Assembly (NCBI RefSeq): GCF_015674855.1
Contig: NZ_JADMLG010000011.1
Coordinates: 124,001 to 188,000 of the forward strand
Direction: 5' to 3'
DNA from: Nocardia bovistercoris
GTDB lineage: Bacteria; Actinomycetota; Actinomycetes; Mycobacteriales; Mycobacteriaceae
DNA length: 64,000 nt
Shown one piece after another: positions 34,389 through 42,030 of this stretch (the stretch's first letter is position 1; every line of letters starts with the position of its first letter). A model generated the notes under the pieces. That model saw only the letters and a program-made list of their open reading frames with translations. It ran no database searches and was not told the origin of the DNA. The position numbers and the translations under genes were made by a program.

Positions 34389-35450
34389 ATGACCCTCGAA
34401 TTCCTCTGGTACATCCCGAATCAGGTCACCGCCGGACACCGGGGCGACACCGTCGCCGACGATCACAACAGCGTGGACACCCTGACCGCGCAGGCCGTGG
34501 CGCTGGAGAAGCACGGCTGGGAGGGCGCGCTCATCGGCACCGGCTGGGGCAGGCCCGACACGCTCACCGTCGCCGCGACACTCGCCGCGCGCACCACCAC
34601 CTTCCAACCACTCATCGCGATCCGACCCGGATACTGGCATCCGGCGAATTTCGCGTCCGCGGCGGCGACACTGGATCACCTGTCCGGCGGGCGGGTTCGG
34701 GTCAACATCGTCTCCGGCAAGGACCAGCTGTCGGCCTACGGCGCCGCCGAGGAAGAACAGGCCGAAAGATACGGCCGCACCAAGGAATTCCTACAACTGG
34801 TGCGCAGGCTCTGGACCGAGGAGAATGTCACCTACGACGGCGAGCACTACCGGGTGACCGATGCCACGGTCGTCCCGCGCATCGCAGCCACACCGGAACG
34901 CCCGCATCCGACACTGTATTTCGGCGGCGCCTCCGCGGCGGCCGAGCGAGTCGCGGCGACCGAGGCCGACGTGCAACTGTTCTGGGGCGAACCGCTGGCG
35001 GGCGTCGCCGAACGGATCGCGCGGCTGAAGGCGCTCAGCGCGGAACTCGGACGCGAACACCCGCCGCTGCGATTCGGATTGCGCGTCACCACCTTCGTCC
35101 GCGATACCACCGAGCAGGCGTGGGCGGAGGCCGAGGCGAAGGTGGCGCGGATGGCGCAGAACCATGCCGCGCAATACGATGCGAACCGCCGCCCCGCGGT
35201 GGGCCAGCAGCGACTGCTCGACCTGGCCGCCCGCGGTGACGTACTCGACGACAACCTCTACACCGCCCCCGGCCGCTACGGCGGCGGCGGTGCGGGCACC
35301 ACCTGGCTGGTCGGCTCCCCCGAGGACGTCGCCGGATCACTGCGCAGATACCGGGAGCTCGGCATCACCCATTTCGTCCTCTCCGACACCCCGTACCTCA
35401 CCGAGATCGAGCGCCAGGGCGAACGGCTGCTTCCGCTGCTGCGGAGCTGA
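34389..35450 (+). CDS. LLM-class flavin monooxygenase, SsuD-like
   Basis: A 353-residue FMNH2-dependent monooxygenase of the bacterial luciferase superfamily, alkanesulfonate-monooxygenase (SsuD) branch: EFLWYIPNQ at strand 1, GWGRPDTLTVAATLAA, IAIRPGYWHPANFA, GGRVRVNIVSGKDQ, and FGGASAAAERVAA in the phosphate region. The family cleaves the C-S bond of alkanesulfonates to aldehyde and sulfite. I chose the ATG at 34389 with GGAGA just upstream; the frame is open back to a GTG overlapping the LysR stop, but that stretch is low complexity. It needs a flavin reductase, none of which is visible in the window. Confidence 0.9.
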   Translation: MTLEFLWYIPNQVTAGHRGDTVADDHNSVDTLTAQAVALEKHGWEGALIGTGWGRPDTLTVAATLAARTTTFQPLIAIRPGYWHPANFASAAATLDHLSGGRVRVNIVSGKDQLSAYGAAEEEQAERYGRTKEFLQLVRRLWTEENVTYDGEHYRVTDATVVPRIAATPERPHPTLYFGGASAAAERVAATEADVQLFWGEPLAGVAERIARLKALSAELGREHPPLRFGLRVTTFVRDTTEQAWAEAEAKVARMAQNHAAQYDANRRPAVGQQRLLDLAARGDVLDDNLYTAPGRYGGGGAGTTWLVGSPEDVAGSLRRYRELGITHFVLSDTPYLTEIERQGERLLPLLRS

Positions 35451-35456
35451 TCCGCC

Positions 35457-36503
35457 TCAGCTGCCCGATCCGGTGCCGTGCACCCCGTGCTCGTCGATCA
35501 GGGCGAGTTCCTCGGCGGTCAGCGGTGGGAAGTCCAACGCGGCGACGTTGTGGTCGAGTTGCGCGGTTGAGCTCGCGCCGATCAGGGCCGAGGTCACCTC
35601 GGGGCGGCGCAGCACCCACTGCAAGGCCAACTGCGCCAACGATTGTCCGCGACCGACGGCGATCTTGTTCAACGCCGCAGTGCGCCGCCGGTAGGTCTCG
35701 TCGATCACGTCCGGGCTGAGGAAAGCGCTGTCGCGGGCACGCGCGCCGTCGGGAATGGAGTCGAGGTACTTGTCGGTCAGCAGTCCTTGCGCCAGCGGCG
35801 AATACACGACCACCCCGAAACTGTCGCGAACAGCCGTGTCGAGCAGACTCCGGTGCCCGTCGGACTCGCGTTCGGGGCCGCGGTCGTAGATCGAGTACCG
35901 GGCCTGGTGGACGAGCAGCGGAACACCGGCCTGGCGCAACAGTTCGGCCACGTCGTGCGTGCGCTCGGGCGAGTAGTTGGAGATGCCGATATAGAGCGCC
36001 TTACCCTGGCGCACCGCGGCGGCCAGCGCGTCGGCGGTCTCCTCCAGCGGTGTGCTGGGGTCAGGGCTGTGGTGGTAGAAGATGTCGACGTAGTCGGTGC
36101 TCAGGTCGCGCAGGCTGCGCTCGAGCGAGTTGAGCAGCGCTTTGCGCGAGCCGCCGCGCTGGTACGGGCCGGGCCCGATCGGGTTGCCCGCCTTGGTCGA
36201 CAGCACGAGTTCGTCGCGATGCGCTGCGAGATCCCTCGCGAGAACCGCGCCGAAATTCCGCTGGGCGGCGCGGTGCGGCGGCCCGTAGCGGTCGGCGTTG
36301 TCGAAGTGGGTGATACCGAGGTCGAAAGCGTGCAGCAGGATTTGACGCTGTGTCGAGAAGGCGTGGTCGGCGCCGAATTTCTGCCACAGACCGAAGGAGA
36401 ACGCCGGAAGGTCGAGGCCGGAGGCGCCCGTGCGGCGAAACGTAGCCTTCTCGTAGCGGTCCGACGCGGGGGCGTAGGGCGAATCATGGGCGCCGTGGGG
36501 CAT
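35457..36503 (-). CDS. Aldo/keto reductase (YghZ/AKR14-like)
   Basis: A 348-residue NADPH-dependent reductase close to the YghZ/voltage-gated-channel beta-subunit group. The catalytic tetrad is intact: Asp and Tyr in HFDNADRYG, Lys in LVLSTKAGNPIG, His in DIFYHHSPDP. Cofactor-binding LIGASSTAQ is near the C-terminus. Methylglyoxal or glyceraldehyde-3-phosphate-type aldehydes are substrates of this group; here it could reduce the aldehydes released by sulfonate monooxygenases. The start is the ATG at 36503. It diverges from the importer operon, with the shared 25-bp element in between. Confidence 0.9.
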   Translation of the reverse strand: MPHGAHDSPYAPASDRYEKATFRRTGASGLDLPAFSFGLWQKFGADHAFSTQRQILLHAFDLGITHFDNADRYGPPHRAAQRNFGAVLARDLAAHRDELVLSTKAGNPIGPGPYQRGGSRKALLNSLERSLRDLSTDYVDIFYHHSPDPSTPLEETADALAAAVRQGKALYIGISNYSPERTHDVAELLRQAGVPLLVHQARYSIYDRGPERESDGHRSLLDTAVRDSFGVVVYSPLAQGLLTDKYLDSIPDGARARDSAFLSPDVIDETYRRRTAALNKIAVGRGQSLAQLALQWVLRRPEVTSALIGASSTAQLDHNVAALDFPPLTAEELALIDEHGVHGTGSGS

Positions 36504-36744
36504 GGGTTCTCACTTCCTCGTGTCGCGAAGAGCGGTCGGGTGGTCAGCGCGCGCGACAGGCTGTTCCCTCGCGTCGAGCCTCCGATATCGGCTGCTCCAC
36601 TCGAGAGGAGACCACCCGCACCGGCCGTCGGGCGACCGGTCGGCTCACGCTGATTCGAAATCCCCCCGCGATTCACTCCGGCGCGACGCGTTCACGACGA
36701 CGGCGCGCAACCGGGGGCTCGGCGAATACGCGCGACCGACGATG

Positions 36745-36769
36745 CACGAAATCTGAACGATTCTCGAAG
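36745..36769. promoter_or_regulatory. Shared 25-bp element, copy 2
   Basis: CACGAA-N4-GAACGATTCTCGAAG, matching copy 1 at 33104-33128 in all non-spacer bases and in the same orientation. It lies just upstream of the AT-rich stretch that is the best promoter candidate for the leader peptide and importer operon. Confidence 0.6.
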
Positions 36770-36861
36770 TTCAACTTTATTGTTCGGCTTCGCGCCGTTG
36801 TGCACACTGCTCCTGGGATCGCTCTCGCGATTCGACCGGGTCGAGCAGGAAGGAGCGGCGT

Positions 36862-36936
36862 ATGCGTGGCGACATGTGCGGCCGCTCGCGTCGGCCCCGT
36901 CGGATCGTTCGTCGCGACTGTCGCTGTCGTAGCTGA
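36862..36936 (+). CDS. Cysteine-containing leader peptide (24 residues)
   Basis: A 24-codon frame with ATG at 36862 and AAGGAG 6 bases upstream, one of the best ribosome binding sites of the region. The peptide is Arg-rich with three cysteines, at residue 6 and in the DCRCRS ending. A hairpin (36940-36964) begins 4 bases after its stop. It lies about 150 bases ahead of the importer operon. The layout fits a cysteine-responsive attenuator, in which ribosome stalling at Cys codons changes downstream folding; polycysteine leader frames of this kind are known upstream of sulfur genes in mycobacteria. No homologue is recognised by sequence. Confidence 0.55.
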   Translation: MRGDMCGRSRRPRRIVRRDCRCRS

Positions 36937-36939
36937 TCC

Positions 36940-36964
36940 CGGCGTGCCGAGTTCTCGGCTGCCG
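36940..36964 (+). promoter_or_regulatory. Hairpin directly downstream of the Cys leader
   Basis: Inner arms GCCGAG and CTCGGC (36946-36959) and outer arms CGGC and GCCG form one bulged stem, starting 4 bases after the leader stop codon. No T-run follows, so it would act through Rho or by controlling downstream translation rather than as an intrinsic terminator. Confidence 0.45.
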
Positions 36965-37087
36965 TAGTAGCCCCGCTCGCCGTGCCGTCCGTGGAGCATC
37001 GACGCCCACCGCAGGCCCGTTGCCCGTTCTCGACCCGCGTGCCCCCGGCCGCGACTGTTCGTCAGAAAGTATCGGAGTAGCCCTTCC

Positions 37088-38650
37088 ATGACTGTTTCCC
37101 CATCCGGTCGACGCCGCCTGACCGCCCTGCTCGCGGTCGGCGCGATGCTCTTCGCCGGAGCCTGCACCTCCGCCCTCGGCGGCGACACCGACTCCGCGGG
37201 CGGCCCCGGCGCGGGGCAGACGTTGCGCCTTGCGCTGTCGCGCCAGTTCACCGGACTCAACCCGCACAACGGGGGTTCGCCGGACAGCGACGGATCGGTG
37301 AAGGGGTCGGTCTACGAATCGCTCGCCTATCTCGACCCGACCGGTCAGGTGCAGCCGCGCCTTGCCGAGAGCTGGTCCAATCCCGACCCGCTGGAGTGGC
37401 GTTTCACGCTGCGCGAGAACGTGCGGTTCTCCGACAGCACGCCACTCACCGCGCAGTTGGTCGCGTGGAACTTCGCCGAACTGCTCGACCCGCAGACCAA
37501 GAGCCAACTGGGCGCGCAACTGAAGATCTACACCGCCGGGGTGAGCGCCGAGGGCGCCGACACCGTGGTGTTCCGGTTGAAGTCGCCCGCGATCGACCTG
37601 CCGTCACGGCTGTGGAATGTCTACATCACCACCGAGAAATTCTGGCAGACCGGCAATCTCAACACCGAGGCGATCGGGACCGGACCGTACCTGTTGAAGT
37701 CGATCGACTTGGAGAACGGCGCGAAACTGACCGCCAATCCCGAATACTGGGGCAACAAGCCCGCTTTCGGCGAGGTCGAGTACAAGGTGCTGCCGTCGGA
37801 GGCGGCGCGGGTGTCGGCGGTGCAGTCCGGCGAGGTCGACATCGCGCTCAATCTCGATCCGTTGAGCCTCGACCAGTTCGGTGAGAACTCGAAATACCGT
37901 TCGACGCTGTCGGACAGCTCGTGGGTGCAGGTGATCTCCATCAACGAGAACAAGGGCGGTCCGCTGGCGGACGCACGGGTGCGGCGCGCACTGAACTATG
38001 CCGTGGACAAGAAGTCGATCATCAACGGCCTGCTCAAAGGGGCGGTGCAACCGTCGCGCGGTCAGGTGATCGCCGCGCCGTTCTTCGAGCCGAATCCCGC
38101 TGTGTCGGAATACGAATACAATCCGGAACGCGCACGGCAACTGCTCGCCGAGGCGGGCTACTCCGGTGGCATCACCCTCGCACTCGACATCCCGGCGGGC
38201 ACCTACGCGGCGGGCGCGGCGATCGGCCAGGCGGTCGCGCAGCAGGCCGCGGCGGTGGGCATCAAGATCACCATCACCGAAACGCCCTTCCCCGCGTGGC
38301 TTTCGCGCCAGAACCAGGCCAGTGACCAGGCCGCCGACCTCGTCTACATCGGCTGGGGCGGCCAGTACCGCAACGCGTGGACGGTCTTCGACCCGTTCAC
38401 CAGCAAGTCCCGCTACAAGCAGAGCAACATCACCGACCCGGTGTTCGACGATCTGGTGAACCGCCTGCAATCGGCCACCGACGCCGGATCGGCCCGCGCC
38501 CTCGCCGCGCAGGCCACCCAGCGCTACCACGACGAGGCGCACACCGTATTCCTCTGGCCCGGCACCTTCACCTCCCTGGTCGCCACCGGGCTCAGCTGGT
38601 CACCGCGCACCACGCGCTACCTCTACGCACAGGAAGTCGGCAGGGCATGA
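37088..38650 (+). CDS. ABC importer substrate-binding lipoprotein (family 5, Dpp/Opp type), module 1
   Basis: A 520-residue lipoprotein with lipobox LFAGAC at about residue 26. The mature protein is a family 5 extracellular binding protein: QTLRLALSRQFTGLNPHN, VYESLAYLDPTGQVQPRLAESW in short pieces (LAESW), GTGPYLLKSID, and VRRALNYAVDKKSI. Family 5 proteins bind oligopeptides, glutathione, nickel chelates and others. With five monooxygenase neighbours in the island, an organosulfur ligand is likely. GGAG lies 10 bases before the ATG. The last four bases overlap the next start (ATGA). Expression may depend on the upstream Cys leader. Confidence 0.9.
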   Translation: MTVSPSGRRRLTALLAVGAMLFAGACTSALGGDTDSAGGPGAGQTLRLALSRQFTGLNPHNGGSPDSDGSVKGSVYESLAYLDPTGQVQPRLAESWSNPDPLEWRFTLRENVRFSDSTPLTAQLVAWNFAELLDPQTKSQLGAQLKIYTAGVSAEGADTVVFRLKSPAIDLPSRLWNVYITTEKFWQTGNLNTEAIGTGPYLLKSIDLENGAKLTANPEYWGNKPAFGEVEYKVLPSEAARVSAVQSGEVDIALNLDPLSLDQFGENSKYRSTLSDSSWVQVISINENKGGPLADARVRRALNYAVDKKSIINGLLKGAVQPSRGQVIAAPFFEPNPAVSEYEYNPERARQLLAEAGYSGGITLALDIPAGTYAAGAAIGQAVAQQAAAVGIKITITETPFPAWLSRQNQASDQAADLVYIGWGGQYRNAWTVFDPFTSKSRYKQSNITDPVFDDLVNRLQSATDAGSARALAAQATQRYHDEAHTVFLWPGTFTSLVATGLSWSPRTTRYLYAQEVGRA

Positions 38651-39996
38651 GCGATCGACAGATCTTCCTCGCGGGATACATCCTGTTTCCGAGCAACCAC
38701 TACGTCGGCGCCTGGCGGCACCCGTACTCCGAACGCGACTTCAACGACCGCGCGCTGTTCGAGGACGTCGCCCGCACCCTGGAGCGGGCCAAGTTCGACA
38801 TGGCCTTCATCCCCGAAACCCTCGCCTACAAGCCCGATTTCGCGCGCTACGGCCTGAGCAACGGCATCAAACACGAGCCGACGCAGCTGGCTGCGGTGAT
38901 CGCGGGCGCGACCCGCCACCTCGGCATCGGCGTGACCCTGTCGGCCAGCTACAACGCGCCCTACCACCTGGCGCGCACCCTCGGCAGCCTCGACCAGTTC
39001 AGCGGCGGGCGCGTCGCCTGGAACATCATCATGAGCCGAGGCGCCGCCACGCAGGCGAATTTCCCGTTCGTCGAGGAGTTGGAGCGGGAGGAACTCTACG
39101 ATCGCGGCGACGAGGTGGTCGAGGCCACCGTCGCGCTGTGGGAGTCGTGGGCGGCGGACGCGCTGGTGGCGGACCAGGATTCCGGATTGTTCGTGGACAC
39201 CGACAAAGTCACCACGCCGGACTATCGTGGCAAGTACGTGCAGGTCCGCGGGCCGCTGTCGCTGCCGCCGTCGCCGCAGGGCAAGCCGGTGCTGATCCAG
39301 GCAGGCGACTCGCCGCGCGGGCGGCGATTCGGGGCCAAGTGGGCCGAGTTGATCTTCGCGATCGAGAACAACGAAGCCGACCTGCGCGCCAAACGCCAGG
39401 ACCTGCGCCGCCTCGCCGCCGCGGCGGGCCGCGACCCGGACAGCGTGAAACTGATCGCCGCCGTGCAGCCCATCGTCGGGGAGACCACCGAGATCGCCAG
39501 GGCCAGGCAGCGATTCCTCGCAACGCTGGTCGACACCGAGGCCGCGATCGCCTTCTTGAGCCAGTTCGTGCGCACCGATCTCACCGGTCTCGCACCGGAT
39601 CTGCGGTTCACCGACGCGGTCGCGCAGCGCGCCACCGACGAAGCGGCCGGGGTCCGGCTGCTGGACAACCTCACCGCGCTGGCCCGCGGCAACGGCGAAA
39701 CCCTCGACACCGCACTGAGTCTCGGTGCGGTCGCGCGCCATTTCGGGGCCAGCGAGTTCACGCCGCAGATCGTCGGTACCGGGGTCGAGGTCGCCGATCA
39801 GCTCGCGCATCTGTTCGAGGCGGAGGCCGTGGACGGATACGTGCTGTCGCCCACGCACTTTCCCGGCGCCTTCGACGACGTCGCGCGCGCGGTGGTGCCG
39901 GAACTGCGGCGGCGCGGGCTGTTCCGCACCGAATACGCGGACACCACGCTGCGCGGCAATCTCGCGGGCCGCCCCTACGCGCACGGCAGGCCGTGA
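38647..39996 (+). CDS. LLM-class monooxygenase, NtaA/SnaA/DszA type, module 1
   Basis: A 449-residue FMNH2-dependent monooxygenase of the NtaA/SnaA/DszA/SoxA subfamily. Typical segments are AWRHPYSERDF near the N-terminus, RHLGIGVTLSASYNAPYHLART, FSGGRVAWNIIMSR, and the C-terminal VPELRRRGLFRTEYADTTLRGNL. Members cleave dibenzothiophene sulfone (DszA), sulfones or nitrilotriacetate. The tight coupling with an importer implies action on the transported compound. ATG at 38647 overlaps the stop of the binding protein gene, with AGGAAG upstream. The next gene overlaps its stop (GTGATG). Confidence 0.92.
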   Translation: MSDRQIFLAGYILFPSNHYVGAWRHPYSERDFNDRALFEDVARTLERAKFDMAFIPETLAYKPDFARYGLSNGIKHEPTQLAAVIAGATRHLGIGVTLSASYNAPYHLARTLGSLDQFSGGRVAWNIIMSRGAATQANFPFVEELEREELYDRGDEVVEATVALWESWAADALVADQDSGLFVDTDKVTTPDYRGKYVQVRGPLSLPPSPQGKPVLIQAGDSPRGRRFGAKWAELIFAIENNEADLRAKRQDLRRLAAAAGRDPDSVKLIAAVQPIVGETTEIARARQRFLATLVDTEAAIAFLSQFVRTDLTGLAPDLRFTDAVAQRATDEAAGVRLLDNLTALARGNGETLDTALSLGAVARHFGASEFTPQIVGTGVEVADQLAHLFEAEAVDGYVLSPTHFPGAFDDVARAVVPELRRRGLFRTEYADTTLRGNLAGRPYAHGRP

Positions 39997-40955
39997 TGAC
40001 CGCGCTCGGAGTGACGCGCGGGGTCCTGCGGCTGCCGTTGCCGCCGCGCTACATCGGCGCGCGCGTGCTCACCGGTCTGCTCGCGGTGTGGGGTGCGATC
40101 ACCGTGGTGTTCTTCGCGCTCTACGCCACCGGCAATCCGGCGGTGATGCTCATCGCCCCGGACGCGCCCGCGGGCGAACTCGAAAGGGTCAGCAGGCTCT
40201 ACGGTTTCGACCGGCCGCTCTACGAGCAGTATGTCCGCTTCGTCGGCGCGGTGCTGCGCGGGGACTTCCCGAATTCGCTGCGCTACGACAGCGATCCGCT
40301 GGCCCTGGCGCTGGGCAGGCTGCTGCCCAGCGTCACCCTCGGCGCGGCCGCGTTGGTCATCGGGGTGGTCGCGGGCGGGATCATCGGCTACGTCGCCGCC
40401 ACCAGCCGCTCGCCGCTGCTGCGCAAACTGCCGGTGTCGCTGGCTACCGTTCTCGACGCGATACCCGGCTTCTTCCTGGCCGTGCTGCTGGTGCTGCTGT
40501 TCTCGGTGACCCTGCACGTGCTGCCCTCGCGCGGGTCGGGTTCGCTCGCCCACCTGGTGCTGCCCGCGCTGACCTTGGGAATCTTCTTCGTCCCCAGCAT
40601 CTCCCGCGTCTTCCGCACCGCACTGCTCGAGGTGCTCGACTCCGACCACGTGCGCACCGCCCGCGCGAAAGGGCTCGGCGCGTTCCGTCTCACGGTGCGC
40701 CACGTCATCGGGAATTCGCTGGGGTCGACCTTCAACGTACTCGGCATCCAAGCCGGTGTGCTGCTCGGCGGCGCGGTGGTCACGGAATCGATCTTCTCCT
40801 GGCCCGGGGTCGGCCAGCTGTCGGTGAACGCCGTCCAGAATCGGGACTATCCGCTGGTGATCGCGTGCGTGCTGGTGATCGCATCCGGATTCGTCGTGAT
40901 CAACCTGGTCGTGGACGTGCTGTCCGCGCTGTTCGATCCGAGGATCGCGCTGTGA
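39996..40955 (+). CDS. ABC importer permease DppB-like, module 1
   Basis: A 319-residue inner-membrane permease with six hydrophobic helices. DppB features are FALYATGNPAVMLI after the first helix, the LYGFDRPLYEQYVRF loop, and the coupling segment RTARAKGLGAFRLTVRHVIGNS. The C-terminal part has FSWPGVGQLSVNAVQNRDYPLV, typical of peptide/nickel permeases. The start is the ATG at 39996, immediately after an overlapping GTG; it overlaps the monooxygenase stop. It pairs with the next gene to form the channel. Confidence 0.92.
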   Translation: MTALGVTRGVLRLPLPPRYIGARVLTGLLAVWGAITVVFFALYATGNPAVMLIAPDAPAGELERVSRLYGFDRPLYEQYVRFVGAVLRGDFPNSLRYDSDPLALALGRLLPSVTLGAAALVIGVVAGGIIGYVAATSRSPLLRKLPVSLATVLDAIPGFFLAVLLVLLFSVTLHVLPSRGSGSLAHLVLPALTLGIFFVPSISRVFRTALLEVLDSDHVRTARAKGLGAFRLTVRHVIGNSLGSTFNVLGIQAGVLLGGAVVTESIFSWPGVGQLSVNAVQNRDYPLVIACVLVIASGFVVINLVVDVLSALFDPRIAL

Positions 40956-41806
40956 GCGCGCGACGCGTACCGGTGACCGGCGCGCTCGGCGTCGCGATCC
41001 TGGCGCTACTGGCGGTGGTCTCGGTGCTCGCGCCGGTGCTCGCCACCCACGGCCCGCTCGACCAGGACCTGGGCGCGGTCCTCGGCCCGCCGAGCGCCCG
41101 ACACTGGTTCGGCACCGACGAACTCGGGCGCGACGTGTTCAGCCGCGTCCTCTACGGCGGACGCCTCGGGCTCACCGTGACCGCGGTCGCCGCCGTCGTC
41201 GCAGCCGCCATCGGGCTGGTGCTCGGCCTGCTCGGCGCGCTGTTCGGCGGCTGGGTGGACGCGGTGTTCGGACGGCTGGCCGACGTGCAGCTGGCCATCC
41301 CGACCATCGTGCTCGCACTCGTCATCCTGTCCTTCGTCGGCAACTCCCTCGGACCGCTGATCCTGGTGTTGGTCTCCGGCTCGTGGGTACTGACCTTCCG
41401 GGTGATCCGCGGGCACGCGCAATCGGTGGTGAACCGGCCCTTCATCGAGGCGGCGCGGTTGTCGGGGGCGAACCGGCGCGACATCGCGGTGCGGCACCTG
41501 CTGCCGAGCGTCCTGCCGCTGTTCACGGTCGCGTTCACCCTCAACGCCTCGGCCATCCTGCTGCTCGAATCCAGCCTCGGATTTCTCGGTCTCGGCGTGC
41601 AGCCGCCGACCCCCGACTGGGGCGCGATGGTTGCGGGCGGTCAGGCCAGGCTCGACACCGCGGCCTGGACCGCGCTGTTCCCCGGCGCGGCGCTGATCCT
41701 GGCCATCGTCGGATTCCAACTGACCGGTGACGCGCTCGCGGAGCGTTTCGCCGACGGACCACGTCGTGCGGGACGCGACATCACCGAGCAGGCGGTACCG
41801 CGATGA
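40952..41806 (+). CDS. ABC importer permease DppC-like, module 1
   Basis: A 284-residue permease with an N-terminal helix and five further helices. DppC hallmarks are HWFGTDELGRDVFSRVLYGGR, the EAARLSGANRRDIAVRHLLPSV coupling loop and SSLGFLGLGVQPPTPDWGAM. The GTG at 40952 overlaps the previous stop. The last 20 residues (ERFADGPRR onward) lie in a 97-base tandem repeat that also includes the start of the ATPase, so its C-terminus is part of a duplicated junction. Confidence 0.92.
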   Translation: MSARRVPVTGALGVAILALLAVVSVLAPVLATHGPLDQDLGAVLGPPSARHWFGTDELGRDVFSRVLYGGRLGLTVTAVAAVVAAAIGLVLGLLGALFGGWVDAVFGRLADVQLAIPTIVLALVILSFVGNSLGPLILVLVSGSWVLTFRVIRGHAQSVVNRPFIEAARLSGANRRDIAVRHLLPSVLPLFTVAFTLNASAILLLESSLGFLGLGVQPPTPDWGAMVAGGQARLDTAAWTALFPGAALILAIVGFQLTGDALAERFADGPRRAGRDITEQAVPR

Positions 41807-42030
41807 CGACATTGCCGCCTGCTGTCTCCGACGAGGCCGAACGATTCGCCGACGGACCACGTCATGGCTGGACACGACATCAAGGAGGCGGTGCTGCCAT
41901 GACCACGCTGCTGACGGCTCCCACCGAGGACACCGAACAATTCGCCGACGGACCGCATCGCGCGGTACACCACATCACCGAGAAGACGGTATCGCCATGA
42001 CGACGTTGCTGACAGCTTCGGCCGACCAGA
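41742..42030 (+). repeat. Three tandem ~97-bp repeats at the permease/ATPase junction
   Basis: The block TTCGCCGACGGACC recurs at 41747, 41845 and 41941 (periods 98 and 96). Each unit continues with a CATCA-type segment and ends in an ATG followed by AC(G/C)AC(A/G) and a short Thr-Leu-rich stretch (ATGs at 41803, 41899, 41997). The unit therefore spans the permease C-terminus, the ATGA overlap and the ATPase N-terminus. Copies have diverged by roughly a quarter of their bases, so the triplication is not recent. Confidence 0.85.
41803..42000 (+). CDS. Small coupled frame created by the tandem repeat (65 residues)
   Basis: A frame from an ATG overlapping the permease stop to a TGA overlapping the ATPase start, encoding 65 residues made of two copies of the junction unit: MTTLPP...FADGP, then MTTLLTAP...FADGP and a KTVSP ending. 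It looks like the ATPase start fused to the permease tail, twice. There is no known domain. It may be translated simply to carry ribosomes to the ATPase start; whether the product has a role is unknown. Confidence 0.5.
   Translation: MTTLPPAVSDEAERFADGPRHGWTRHQGGGAAMTTLLTAPTEDTEQFADGPHRAVHHITEKTVSP

Larger units (their letters stand above)
36504..37087. other. Long divergent regulatory region of the first importer operon
   Basis: 584 bases between the aldo/keto reductase (leftward) and the substrate-binding-protein gene (rightward). It holds the 25-bp shared element, an AT-rich promoter-like stretch at about 36765-36785, a short frame with a good ribosome binding site encoding a Cys-containing peptide, and a hairpin directly after it. 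The remainder up to 37087 shows only the ribosome binding site GGAG at about 37074. Confidence 0.6.

Noticed and set aside
34259..34391. 44-codon frame in another phase whose stop overlaps the SsuD-like start codon
   Set aside because: GTG start without a ribosome binding site and no Cys codons or conserved feature; coupling is possible but unsupported.
36504..37087. SAM, FMN or cobalamin riboswitch ahead of the sulfur importer
   Set aside because: I looked for conserved cores and multi-stem layout and saw none; the Cys leader with hairpin explains the structure better.
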